A DNA stretch of 13,543 bases from Bacillota bacterium (GCA_023435505.1 JAEYRR010000239.1:1-13543), one strand, 5' to 3'. Shown: positions 1-6,682, counted from the first letter of the stretch. Numbers and translations: made by a program. The notes: generated from the sequence alone by a model not told the origin.

Positions 1-1
1 C

Positions 2-439
2 CATTGTCCGTTGACTAAGGATAGCTTCCACCTGATAGATCAAAAACAGATTGAGAAGATGAAGGATGGCGTGTATATCATCAACACCTCGAGAGGAGCC
101 TTAATTGACAGTGAGGCTCTATTAGAAGGGATTCGCTCTCACAAAATAGGTGGAGCGGCTCTGGATGTATATGAGGAAGAGAGTTCCATCTTTTTTGAAG
201 ATTTCTCTAACACCATTATACAGGATGATGTGCTGGCGCTGTTACTTACTATGCCAAATGTGTTGGTAACCTCTCACCAGGCTTATCTTACTAAGGAAGC
301 CTTAAGTAATATCGCTGAGACCACTATGGAAAATCTGGATCAGTTTTTTAAAGGCGAAATACTGAAAAATGAAGTATGTTATCACTGTGCAAAGGAATTT
401 GTCAATTGCCAGAGAAAGAAAAATAAACCATGCTTTTAG
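2..439 (+). CDS. ldhA: D-lactate dehydrogenase (D-2-hydroxyacid dehydrogenase family), C-terminal part
   Basis: This is the 3' part of a gene that enters from the left edge; the frame is open from base 2 (His-Cys-Pro-Leu-Thr), so the TTG at 11 is not its start. The family reduces pyruvate to D-lactate with NADH in the cytoplasm. Visible motifs are HCPLT, NTSRGALID (the Arg binds the substrate carboxylate), the ALDVYEEE stretch with the catalytic-pair Glu, an FFEDFSN..IQDD stretch typical of LdhA-type enzymes, and TSHQAYLT with the catalytic His. About 145 residues are present of a usual total near 330. LdhA-type proteins usually end near 'NELV'; here, after KNEV, there is an extra tail of about 20 residues with three cysteines (CYHC...C) and many Lys. 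The SRAP gene begins 21 bases after the stop. The family is certain; D-lactate rather than another 2-hydroxyacid is inferred from motif resemblance. Confidence 0.88.
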   Translation, partial: HCPLTKDSFHLIDQKQIEKMKDGVYIINTSRGALIDSEALLEGIRSHKIGGAALDVYEEESSIFFEDFSNTIIQDDVLALLLTMPNVLVTSHQAYLTKEALSNIAETTMENLDQFFKGEILKNEVCYHCAKEFVNCQRKKNKPCF

Positions 440-460
440 AAAGCAGAGGGGGTGTTTGCT

Positions 461-1033
461 ATGTGTGGACGCTTTAATGTAGATTTTGAGGCTGAAAAAG
501 AGCTGAAAAAAATTCTAAAGGAATTGAATAAAAAGTATCCCGGAAAGAGTCCGAAATCTGGAGAAGTATTTCCCACGGATACGGCAGCTATTCTGGTAGA
601 TGGTGGAGAAGAAGCCCAGGCAGAGTTATCTGTCTGGGGTTTTCCTCAATATACCGGAAAAGGTGTGATTATCAATGCTCGTAGTGAGACAGCACTTGAG
701 AAGCCAACCTTTAGAGATAGTATTTTGTCTAGGCGCTGCCTGATTCCTACCACTGGTTTTTATGAGTGGGATAAGGAAAAGAATAAATATCTGTTTGAGA
801 GTGGGAACTCTCCAATTCTTTATCTGGCAGGGATTTATAAGTTGTATCAAGGCATTAGCCGTTTTGTAATTCTGACTACGGCTGCCAATGCATCCATGGC
901 TATGGTACATCACAGAATGCCTGTCATTGTAGAGCCACAGCAGACAAACTCCTGGCTGACTGGGGCTATACAGATAGGGAGTTTTTTGTCAGAGATTCCT
1001 CCGATGTTAGAGAAGAGGAAAATAGAAAAATAA
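461..1033 (+). CDS. SRAP-family protein (YedK/HMCES-like abasic-site DNA-protein crosslinker)
   Basis: The 190-residue protein starts MCGRF. The start is ATG 461, because the family needs Cys2 exposed after Met removal; a GTG nine bases upstream lies inside the ribosome binding site (AGAGGGGG, 445-452). Known SRAP proteins covalently trap abasic sites in single-stranded DNA through Cys2, shielding them from breakage. The active-site set is visible: Cys2, Asn72 in NARSET, Glu102 in TGFYEW, and His150 just before HRMP. RRCLIP (91-96) is also typical. The length is slightly short against about 220 in E. coli YedK, the difference being mostly at the C-terminus. It stands only 21 bases after the dehydrogenase gene and so may be co-transcribed with it, and it directly precedes a LexA-controlled polymerase, which fits a DNA-damage role. 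No LexA box was seen in front of this gene itself. Confidence 0.93.
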   Translation: MCGRFNVDFEAEKELKKILKELNKKYPGKSPKSGEVFPTDTAAILVDGGEEAQAELSVWGFPQYTGKGVIINARSETALEKPTFRDSILSRRCLIPTTGFYEWDKEKNKYLFESGNSPILYLAGIYKLYQGISRFVILTTAANASMAMVHHRMPVIVEPQQTNSWLTGAIQIGSFLSEIPPMLEKRKIEK

Positions 1034-1057
1034 ATAACTTACCGTCTTGAATCCATA

Positions 1058-1086
1058 TTGACACCGAACATATGTTCTGATATAAT
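1058..1086 (+). promoter_or_regulatory. SigA-type promoter of the polymerase gene with embedded LexA operator
   Basis: TTGACA (1058-1063) and TATAAT (1081-1086) are both perfect consensus and are separated by 17 bases. The spacer holds CGAACATATGTTCT (1065-1078), whose core GAACATATGTTC is a perfect 12-base palindrome. It matches the Gram-positive LexA (DinR) box CGAAC-N4-GTTCG at all but the last position. A repressor bound here would block RNA polymerase directly. Transcription should begin near 1093, about 22 bases before the start codon. Confidence 0.93.
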
Positions 1087-1114
1087 GTGCTTAATGGTGA
1101 TGGAGGCAGCATGC

Positions 1115-2374
1115 ATGGAAAAGATTATCTTTCATATTGATGTGAATTCAGCATTTTTAAGCTGGGAGGCGGTATACCGGTTGCATGTTCTAGGACATAA
1201 TAGGGACTTACGGACAATCCCTTCTGCTGTGGCTGGTGATGTAAAGAAACGTCATGGTATTATTCTGGCTCGCTCCACACCGGCGAAGAGCTATGGTGTC
1301 CGGACCGGAGACATGATTAGTGATGCCCTGAAGTTATGCCCAGAGCTTATGCTTGTACCACCTCATTATGACTTATACCAGACCTGTTCTGCAGCATTTA
1401 TGCAGGTACTCTGTGATTTCTCTCCTTGTGTGGAACCTTACAGCATTGATGAGGCTTTTTGTGATATGTCCCAGACGGCAAGCCTATACGGAACACCGGT
1501 AGTAGCAGCTAATCTCATTAAAGATAGGATTAAGAATGAGCTTGGTTTTACTGTGAATATCGGGATTTCTAATAACAAGCTTTTAGCAAAGATGGCATCT
1601 GATTTTACCAAGCCAGATCGGGTCCATACTCTTTTTCCCAAGGAGGTTCCGGCTAAGATGTGGCCACTTCCGGTAGGAGATCTGTTTTTTGTAGGAAGAG
1701 CTACAGAGAAGAGGTTAAAGACTCTTGGAATTACTACCATTGGGGAACTGGCAAGGGCAGATGTGTCTGTACTACGTTCTCATTTAAAGAAGCATGGAGA
1801 GTTAATCCATGATTTTGCCAATGGAGTGGATGTATCCCTGGTATCTAATGTTACACCGGCTAATAAGGGATATGGGAATTCCACTACAATTGCATTTGAT
1901 GTAGATGATGCAGATACTGCAAAGTTAGTAATTCTGGCCCTATCTGAGACAGTAGCAGCCAGACTTCGGGAAGACAATGTCTTAGCTACAGTAATTGCAG
2001 TAGGTATTGTAGATTATGAATTTAAGCATGCATCTCATCAAACTACACTATATGCTGGAACCAATCAAACGGAGTTTATTTATAAAAGTGCCTGTAAGCT
2101 TTTTGAAGAGCTTTGGGATGGTACACCGATTCGCCAACTTGGGGTACACACCAGTAAAGTAGTGGAAGACATTGGAATAAGACAGCTAGATTTATTTCAG
2201 ATGAATCGATATGAGAAGTTAGAGAAGTTAGATAAAGCCATAGACAATATCCGAGGCCGATACGGTGCAGATTCTGTAATGCGGGCAAGTTTTGTCAACA
2301 GTAAGATTTACCATATGAGTGGAGGAATTTCCCCAGAGAAGCGAAAAGTTGACTATAAGGATGTGAAGTTGTGA
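1115..2374 (+). CDS. dinB: Y-family DNA polymerase (DinB/UmuC-like translesion polymerase)
   Basis: This is a 419-residue error-prone polymerase that copies past DNA lesions. The start is ATG 1115, with GGAGG at 1102-1106. The longer open frame from 1058 would begin inside the -35 box, upstream of transcription, so it is rejected. The catalytic residues are Asp9 in HIDVNSAF and Asp112-Glu113 in YSIDEAF; Phe14 sits at the steric-gate position that excludes ribonucleotides. The palm/fingers region is followed by a helix-hairpin-helix-like segment (about 190-225: VGRATEKRLKTLGITTIGELA) and a little-finger domain. QLDLF (357-361) is a good beta-clamp binding motif. The DVNSAF form is closer to UmuC's DVNAFY than to DinB's DMDAFF, so DinB versus UmuC naming is open. 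The gene is LexA-regulated, and its stop overlaps the next gene's start. Confidence 0.95.
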   Translation: MEKIIFHIDVNSAFLSWEAVYRLHVLGHNRDLRTIPSAVAGDVKKRHGIILARSTPAKSYGVRTGDMISDALKLCPELMLVPPHYDLYQTCSAAFMQVLCDFSPCVEPYSIDEAFCDMSQTASLYGTPVVAANLIKDRIKNELGFTVNIGISNNKLLAKMASDFTKPDRVHTLFPKEVPAKMWPLPVGDLFFVGRATEKRLKTLGITTIGELARADVSVLRSHLKKHGELIHDFANGVDVSLVSNVTPANKGYGNSTTIAFDVDDADTAKLVILALSETVAARLREDNVLATVIAVGIVDYEFKHASHQTTLYAGTNQTEFIYKSACKLFEELWDGTPIRQLGVHTSKVVEDIGIRQLDLFQMNRYEKLEKLDKAIDNIRGRYGADSVMRASFVNSKIYHMSGGISPEKRKVDYKDVKL

Positions 2375-2628
2375 TGAATGTTCCTGTGGATGTATTGGCC
2401 ACTTTTAATACGATAGGAGGAATCAAGCCTGCCTATATTCGACTGGAGGATAAAGAACATCAGTTGCACACACATAAGATAGAGGACATTATATACACCA
2501 AGGATGAACGATATGCTGGAATAACGGCATTACTGTTCTGCTGCAATATTGCCATAGGAGATTGCAAGCAGATGATTAAACTTAGATATCAAGTGGATTC
2601 CCATACATGGGTATTAGTAAACAGCTGA
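2374..2628 (+). CDS. small unknown protein translationally coupled to the Y-family polymerase
   Basis: This is an 84-residue protein from ATG 2374, which overlaps the polymerase TGA stop by one base. A GTG at 2371 is an alternative start giving one more residue. The overlap suggests translational coupling and equal dosage with the polymerase. The product is soluble, of mixed charge, with no signal peptide or membrane segment. It begins VPVDVLATFNTIGGIKPAYI, has a middle part KIEDIIYTKDERYAG, three cysteines, and ends in RYQVDSHTWVLVNS, a pattern suggesting a small beta-rich fold. Small genes also sit beside Y-family polymerases in Bacillus (the YolD-like family), but I do not see clear YolD motifs here. 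The role is unknown; a polymerase accessory is an inference from position only. The stop codon lies inside the terminator stem. Confidence 0.8.
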   Translation: MNVPVDVLATFNTIGGIKPAYIRLEDKEHQLHTHKIEDIIYTKDERYAGITALLFCCNIAIGDCKQMIKLRYQVDSHTWVLVNS

Positions 2629-2657
2629 TAGGCTTTAGGAAGCCTGTCAGCTGTTTT
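2621..2657 (+). terminator. rho-independent terminator, probably bidirectional
   Basis: A 15-base-pair stem (2621-2635 with 2640-2654, one G-T wobble) closes a TAGG loop and is followed by TTTT. It overlaps the stop of the small SOS gene. The same hairpin also faces the end of the convergent AraC-family gene (stop at 2659-2661) and is followed on that strand by a TTTA run, so it can serve both sides. Confidence 0.9.
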
Positions 2658-2658
2658 G

Positions 2659-3576
2659 TTATTCCTCTGAGGATTTGAAAAATTCTCGTGGGGAACAGTG
2701 ATATTGTTTTTTAAAGGCTCTTAAGAACGTTGAGTAGTCCTGAAAACCGCAGTAGGCAGCGGCACTGCTGATGGACATTCCCTCCCTGATTAGTTCGGTG
2801 GCCTTAAATAATCGTCTGTTTAGAATGTATTTATGGAGGGTATATCCGGTTTTAGTTTTAAACTTATGCATCAGATAGTGTTTACTTAAAAAGAAATGGT
2901 TGGCTAGGGTGTCTACAGAAAGATCTTTTCCGATGTTTTCTTTGATATAGGCAATCATTTCAACAATCTGATTATCATACTCCATGGAATTAGGATCATA
3001 GATGTAGGTATTGGTTAAGTGGATGCGATTCAGGTAGATTAAAAACTCTAAAAATAAGGATTGAGATAGTAGATGGCTTCCGAATTCCTTTGACGCAAAG
3101 GCTTGTTCCAAATGGATAAGAATGTATTGAAGCCGTTCTTGAAGAGCAGGATCTAACCGAACCAGGTTAAAACTCTTCTTGTCTGCCAACCGAAAACAGG
3201 TAGTAAGGTCGCAGTCTGGATGGCTGAATTTCTTCAGGAAACTGGAATCTACCCAGATGATGATACGGTCATAGACCTGACTAGGGTCAATCACAGGCTT
3301 GTGAACATCATGATTATTGACCAGTAAGATATCCCAGGGTTTTAGGATATAGGTTTTACCTTCTATAAAATAGGTTACATTACCGGATAGGGTAATTACA
3401 ATCTTATTAAACTCATGATAGTGGTAGTCAAAGGTCTTATCAGACTTATCTGCTATGTGGAACAGTCGAAAATCCTGATAGAGATAACCGGATTTGATAC
3501 CGTTGGTAGTTGGACTCAATGTGATATTGTCTTTTTGAATATCATCACTTAACAAGGTAAGTTCTTTTTCTTTCAA
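2659..3576 (-). CDS. AraC-family transcriptional regulator with N-terminal cupin sensor
   Basis: This is a 305-residue regulator. The N-terminal half (about 35-115) is a cupin-type ligand-sensing domain, with His52 and His54 in DYHYHEF and the EGKTYILKPWDILLVNNHDVHKP stretch typical of AraC sensors. The C-terminal 100 residues (about 205-300) contain two helix-turn-helix units: LSVDTLANHFFLSKHYLMHKFK and ISSAAAYCGFQDYSTFLRAFKK, ending in the family's SPREFF. The start is TTG (3574-3576), well placed behind AAAGGAG-type sequence on the minus strand (about 3585-3591); no in-frame ATG fits better. Many such proteins control sugar or stress genes, but the ligand and targets cannot be read here. 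It is divergent from the J-domain protein gene, which could be a target. Confidence 0.93.
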   Translation of the reverse strand: MKEKELTLLSDDIQKDNITLSPTTNGIKSGYLYQDFRLFHIADKSDKTFDYHYHEFNKIVITLSGNVTYFIEGKTYILKPWDILLVNNHDVHKPVIDPSQVYDRIIIWVDSSFLKKFSHPDCDLTTCFRLADKKSFNLVRLDPALQERLQYILIHLEQAFASKEFGSHLLSQSLFLEFLIYLNRIHLTNTYIYDPNSMEYDNQIVEMIAYIKENIGKDLSVDTLANHFFLSKHYLMHKFKTKTGYTLHKYILNRRLFKATELIREGMSISSAAAYCGFQDYSTFLRAFKKQYHCSPREFFKSSEE

Positions 3577-3618
3577 ACCTAGGACTCCTTTCTTTATCCA
3601 TGCTTTTCATTTTCTACA

Positions 3619-3647
3619 GTATAGCATGAATTTGGGGATATTGCCTA
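3619..3647 (-). promoter_or_regulatory. candidate promoter for the AraC-family gene
   Basis: Read on the minus strand, TAGGCA (3642-3647) and TATACT (3619-3624) are separated by 17 bases and lie about 45 bases before the TTG start. The -10 matches consensus at five of six positions, the -35 at four. Confidence 0.35.
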
Positions 3648-3693
3648 TACTATAAATAGTTTTTGGAGCTATAGGGTAATAGGAGGAGTTATT

Positions 3694-4485
3694 ATGCAGT
3701 GTATCATTGAAGAAATAAAACAGAGCCAGGTCAATTCGGTAGGAGCACCAAAAGAAATAGAGGTTGGACATTATGAGTGGACGAATCATGGAGAAAGAGG
3801 GAAGACTTATATCTACAGAATGAGTAAGGAACGCTTTCCTAGACAAAATCTAAATGCTTATCGCATACTTTTGGTAGATGGTGAGGAGTCTCATCTGGTA
3901 TCCACCATTGGATATTATGATTTAGTAGACTATAGTATTGAAGACTGTATAGGAGACCGCCTAATTGACCAACTAGCAGAAAAGATGGGTACCTCTTCTG
4001 ACACGATTTGGGAGCTTATTCTGGAGAAGCTACGCCCCTTGCAACAGAGGATAAAACAGGAGTTTGATCAGACAGAGGAGGCAAAGACCAGCAAACGGAA
4101 TCAGGAAATTCTAAGAGAATATAAAGAGAAGAAAAGAAAGTTCTGCATGGAGTTGGGAATGGACGGAGTCAAATATGACCGCTGCTATAATGTATTTGGT
4201 GAATTAATGGATGCAGACTACCTAAATAAACTTTATGAGCAGGTGGCTGCCAGGCAGAAGTTTAGCGCTAACAGTAAGCGAAAACATAAGGACAGCTGGC
4301 GCAATTTCAGTGGTTCAGCAGATACATTTTTGGGACATGCCTCCTATAGCCGAGAAGAGAAGGAGATGCTTGCTCGCTTTTATAAGACGCTGGCTAAGAA
4401 GTTTCATCCTGATTCTAACCCTGGCGTGGATACCTCCAAGGAGATGCAACTGCTCAATCAACTAAAAAAACAATGGGGAATATAA
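3694..4485 (+). CDS. unknown protein with C-terminal J-domain-like segment
   Basis: This is a 263-residue cytoplasmic protein. ATG 3694 follows AGGAGGAG (3681-3688). The last 45 residues look like the core of a DnaJ domain: a helix (EEKEMLARFYKTLAKKF), the diagnostic HPD tripeptide (238-240), then a helix MQLLNQLKKQWGI that matches J-domain helix III but ends where the protein ends. J domains stimulate the ATPase of DnaK/Hsp70. The first helix of a full J domain is short or missing. The remaining 200 residues are not recognised: an N-terminal part with WTNHGERGKTYIYRM, a conserved-looking middle, and a highly charged helical stretch (about 117-150) that could form a coiled coil. It may be a specialised co-chaperone; the client is unknown. 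No clear terminator was found after it. Confidence 0.8.
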   Translation: MQCIIEEIKQSQVNSVGAPKEIEVGHYEWTNHGERGKTYIYRMSKERFPRQNLNAYRILLVDGEESHLVSTIGYYDLVDYSIEDCIGDRLIDQLAEKMGTSSDTIWELILEKLRPLQQRIKQEFDQTEEAKTSKRNQEILREYKEKKRKFCMELGMDGVKYDRCYNVFGELMDADYLNKLYEQVAARQKFSANSKRKHKDSWRNFSGSADTFLGHASYSREEKEMLARFYKTLAKKFHPDSNPGVDTSKEMQLLNQLKKQWGI

Positions 4486-4502
4486 AAAGTGAGGAAAGAG
4501 TA

Positions 4503-4531
4503 TTGATTTGTTTTGGAAAATAATATAAAAT
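4503..4531 (+). promoter_or_regulatory. candidate promoter upstream of degV
   Basis: TTGATT (4503-4508) and TAAAAT (4526-4531) stand 17 bases apart, about 100 bases before the degV start. A second, weaker option is TTAGAA/TATAGT (4569-4597). Neither is strong. Confidence 0.3.
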
Positions 4532-4551
4532 AGTTTCATGTACCAAACAAG

Positions 4552-4568
4552 ATAGTTTTTAAAACTAT
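4552..4568. repeat. short AT-rich inverted repeat upstream of degV
   Basis: ATAGTTTTTAAAACTAT is an almost perfect palindrome between the J-domain gene and degV. It is not followed by a T run, so it is not a convincing terminator; it could be an operator or chance in AT-rich DNA. Confidence 0.35.
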
Positions 4569-4634
4569 TTAGAAAAAGGGTAAAAGTAATCTATAGTAGG
4601 ATGTAAACTTAAAACTCTGAGAAGGGGTGGCGCT

Positions 4635-5504
4635 ATGTCATTTGAAATTATCACAGACTCATCAGCTAATTTACCAGAGAGTATGATAGATGAATACAAT
4701 CTTCATGTTATGTCTTTGGTCTTTCGTGTAAATGGGCAGGAGTACTTTGGCTATGTAAAGGGTGAAACAATTGATTTATCCAAGTTCTATAAGATGATGA
4801 GAGAAAAAGAGAATATTACCACGTCTCTACTTAACATCGAAGACTGTATGAAATTTATGAAACGTCTTTTAGAACAAGGTAAGGATATCCTTTATATTGG
4901 TTTTTCCTCTGGATTAAGCGGAAGCTATCAGGTGGGAGATATGGTTGCAAAGCAGCTAAAGGAGGAGTATCCAGAGCGTAAGATTTATACGGTAGATACC
5001 TTGGCGGCAGCGCTAGGAGAAGGACTATTAGTTTATCTGGCTTGTAAAAAGAGACAGGAAGGCTGTTCCATAGAAGAGGTTTACCAGTGGGTTTTAGATA
5101 ATCGACTTAAACTTTGCCATTGGTTTACGGTAGATGATTTGTTTTTCCTAAAACGAGGAGGAAGAGTGTCTCAGACTTCTGCTATCGTAGGAAGTATACT
5201 TAGTATAAAACCAGTTATGCATGTAGATGATGAAGGGCACCTGATTCTCATGGAGAAGGTTCGCGGCCGTAAAAAGTCATTAGAAGGTTTAGTTAAACAT
5301 ATGGAAGAGACAGTAATCGACCCGGAAAATCAACACATCTTTATCTCTCATGGAGATTGTCTGGAAGACGCACAGTATGTAGAGAAGCTAGTTCGTGAAA
5401 GATGGAATGTGAAGGATGTACTGATTCATATTCTGGATCCTGTAATTGGTGCTCACTCAGGACCAGGAACAGTAGCTTTATTCTTTTTAGGATCTAAGAG
5501 ATAA
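4635..5504 (+). CDS. DegV family (fatty-acid/lipid-binding) protein
   Basis: This is a 289-residue cytoplasmic protein of usual DegV length. The start ATG 4635 follows GAAGGGG. DegV proteins bind a fatty acid; some (FakB) present it to the kinase FakA for phosphorylation and phospholipid synthesis. Seen motifs are the N-terminal ITDSSANLP, TTS (62-64) and SSGLSGSYQ (91-99), which form the lipid head-group pocket in the family, VDTLAAALGEG (120-130), FLKRGGRVS (171-179), and the late SHGD and GxHSGPG stretches. No fakA-like gene lies nearby, which is common because one FakA serves several scattered FakB proteins. It is probably a single-gene unit, ended by a strong hairpin. Which fatty acid is bound cannot be told. 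Confidence 0.94.
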   Translation: MSFEIITDSSANLPESMIDEYNLHVMSLVFRVNGQEYFGYVKGETIDLSKFYKMMREKENITTSLLNIEDCMKFMKRLLEQGKDILYIGFSSGLSGSYQVGDMVAKQLKEEYPERKIYTVDTLAAALGEGLLVYLACKKRQEGCSIEEVYQWVLDNRLKLCHWFTVDDLFFLKRGGRVSQTSAIVGSILSIKPVMHVDDEGHLILMEKVRGRKKSLEGLVKHMEETVIDPENQHIFISHGDCLEDAQYVEKLVRERWNVKDVLIHILDPVIGAHSGPGTVALFFLGSKR

Positions 5505-5526
5505 TTTAACTTTATATAGTAAGCAT

Positions 5527-5575
5527 AAAGGAACCGGCTCATCTGATATAGGTATCAGGTGAACCGGTTCCTTTT
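5527..5575 (+). terminator. rho-independent terminator of degV
   Basis: A long 22-base-pair stem (5527-5548 with 5553-5574, one wobble and one mismatch) has a TAGG loop and a TTTT tail. The AAAGGAACCGG arm is GC-rich against its surroundings. Confidence 0.9.
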
Positions 5576-5582
5576 GTATCCC

Positions 5583-5733
5583 TTCTCTTAGGGACTTACT
5601 ATCACTGTGAGAAAAATCAAAGCCATTCAAGTAGAAAGAGTCAAGAGAAGTGATAGTAGACGTACTGAATTGATAGAAGGGAAGATAAGAAATGCATGGA
5701 ATAGGAGGATAAGAAATGCTTCCTTGAATGGCT
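5583..5733. other. interleaved inverted repeats in the degV-ECF intergenic region
   Basis: Two perfect inverted repeats cross each other: TACTATCACT (5597-5606) with its complement at 5649-5658, and AGCCATTCAAG (5621-5631) with its complement at 5723-5733. CTTCTCTT (5583-5590) also pairs with 5643-5650, partly competing with the first. The order A-B-A'-B' would form a pseudoknot in RNA. I recognise no known riboswitch or ncRNA. The rest of the 5576-5899 stretch holds no convincing gene; a minus-strand open frame of 114 codons has no recognisable protein features. Confidence 0.4.
5684..5719. repeat. pair of 12-base direct repeats
   Basis: GATAAGAAATGC occurs at 5684-5695 and again at 5708-5719, a 24-base period, inside the span of the larger interleaved inverted repeats. 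Confidence 0.6.
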
Positions 5734-5899
5734 GATCTTCTAATGAGCTAATTATATCAGTAAAAAAAGGGCATACCAAGGTTTTTACATGTATCAAAAA
5801 TAAGTGCTCAACAAACTGTAACTTAGTTTGAGAAAATCCATGAAATGTGAAGAAGGGATACTGGTTGATGAAGCTTAATGGAAGAATAGTAATAGGTAT

Positions 5900-5940
5900 T
5901 AGACAGATTGAATAGGATACTTTATAATGTAAGTATCCTA
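5900..5940 (+). promoter_or_regulatory. promoter of the ECF S-component gene with inverted-repeat operator over the -10
   Basis: TAGACA (5900-5905), a 17-base spacer and TATAAT (5923-5928) form a strong promoter. A perfect 10-base inverted repeat, TAGGATACTT (5913-5922) and AAGTATCCTA (5931-5940), encloses the -10 box with an 8-base centre. This is where a repressor would block initiation. The transcript would have only about 25 untranslated bases, so control by a riboswitch on this transcript is unlikely. The regulator is not identifiable. Confidence 0.75.
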
Positions 5941-5962
5941 GTATAGGGAAAGGAGAATGGAT

Positions 5963-6529
5963 ATGAATCATATTAATATACGAACTATTGAAAGGCCTCG
6001 TTTGTCTTTAAAAATCCAGACAATTGCAAGTCTTTTAGCCATAGCAGCAGCTGTTGTACTCCCACAGTTCTTTCATGTAATGGGTGCTGTTTCTGGTCTT
6101 GGATCCACCCTTGGCAATACATTTCTACCAATGCATCTACCAATTATTCTAGTTGGCTTATTAGCAGGACCATATGCCGGTGCTATCTCAGGGCTTTTGG
6201 GTCCATTGGTCAGTTATACTCTAACCGGTATGCCAGCTATTACTTTACTTCCATTTATGATGCTAGAACTTATGGTGTATGGGTTATCAGCAGGCCTCCT
6301 TCGTAATGTGAAGGTACCAACGATAGGAAAGTTAGTAGTGATACAATTTGCAGGGCGTTCTGTTCGAGCTCTTGCCATTCTTGCTGCAGTGAATTTCCTC
6401 GGGAATACCTCCATTCGTGTATCTATTATATGGACCAGTATTGTTGACGGTATCCCAGGGTTGGTACTTCAGTGGACTTTACTTCCACTTCTTATCTATC
6501 GTATAGAACATAGTAGTAAGGCTCAGTAA
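5963..6529 (+). CDS. ECF transporter S component (substrate-binding membrane subunit)
   Basis: This is a 188-residue very hydrophobic protein with about five or six membrane segments, the size and style of S components of energy-coupling factor vitamin transporters. The chosen start is ATG 5963, which leaves a 7-base gap after AAAGGAG (5949-5955); ATG 5957 would leave only one base. Segments such as LPIILVGLLAGPYAGAISG, followed by a Gly/Pro-rich turn (LLGPLVSYTLTGMP), and MLELMVYGLSAGLLR match the general ECF S-component pattern. In group-II systems the ATPases EcfA/EcfA' and EcfT are encoded elsewhere and shared, which fits this lone gene. The substrate cannot be assigned; a vitamin or cofactor precursor is expected. 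The inverted repeat over its promoter suggests repression by the substrate or a dedicated regulator. Confidence 0.85.
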   Translation: MNHINIRTIERPRLSLKIQTIASLLAIAAAVVLPQFFHVMGAVSGLGSTLGNTFLPMHLPIILVGLLAGPYAGAISGLLGPLVSYTLTGMPAITLLPFMMLELMVYGLSAGLLRNVKVPTIGKLVVIQFAGRSVRALAILAAVNFLGNTSIRVSIIWTSIVDGIPGLVLQWTLLPLLIYRIEHSSKAQ

Positions 6530-6551
6530 TTAAAATAACTTGAGATACATA

Positions 6552-6594
6552 AAGAACCAACTCACTGTCGGGAAGACAGGGGTTGGTTCTTTTA
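6552..6594 (+). terminator. rho-independent terminator between ECF gene and tRNA, probably bidirectional
   Basis: AAGAACCAAC (6552-6561) pairs perfectly with 6582-6591, with an inner CTGTC/GACAG stem, and TTTT follows. On the minus strand it lies about 20 bases beyond the tRNA 3' end with a TTT run, so it can end the tRNA transcript as well. Confidence 0.85.
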
Positions 6595-6610
6595 TCTTTT
6601 AGTGTTTATA

Positions 6611-6682
6611 TGCATCTAATGGGAGTCGAACCCATGCACATGGCTCCGGAGGCCATTGCTCTATCCACTGAGCTATAGATGC
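6611..6682 (-). tRNA. tRNA-Arg (anticodon CCG)
   Basis: The 72-base cloverleaf reads on the minus strand: acceptor GCATCTA/TAGATGC with discriminator A, D stem GCTC/GAGC, anticodon stem ATGGC/GCCAT with loop CTCCGGA (anticodon CCG, reading CGG), and T arm ATGGG-TTCGACT-CCCAT. The 3' CCA is not encoded and must be added by nucleotidyltransferase. It stands alone and is transcribed against both neighbouring protein genes. Confidence 0.97.

Noticed and set aside
1058..1114. longer N-terminus for the Y-family polymerase
   Set aside because: It would start in the -35 box, upstream of the predicted transcript, and the added residues are not part of the family.
5576..5962. riboswitch controlling the ECF S component
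   Set aside because: The clear promoter at 5900-5928 leaves only about 25 untranslated bases, and no known vitamin riboswitch motif was seen.
5627..5971. minus-strand open frame of 114 codons
   Set aside because: The product is a low-quality hydrophobic string with no recognisable motif, no good ribosome binding site, and it overlaps the ECF promoter and start.
6611..6682. tRNA-Arg as an integration (att) site
   Set aside because: No duplicate of the tRNA 3' end longer than about 8 bases and no integrase gene are present in the window.
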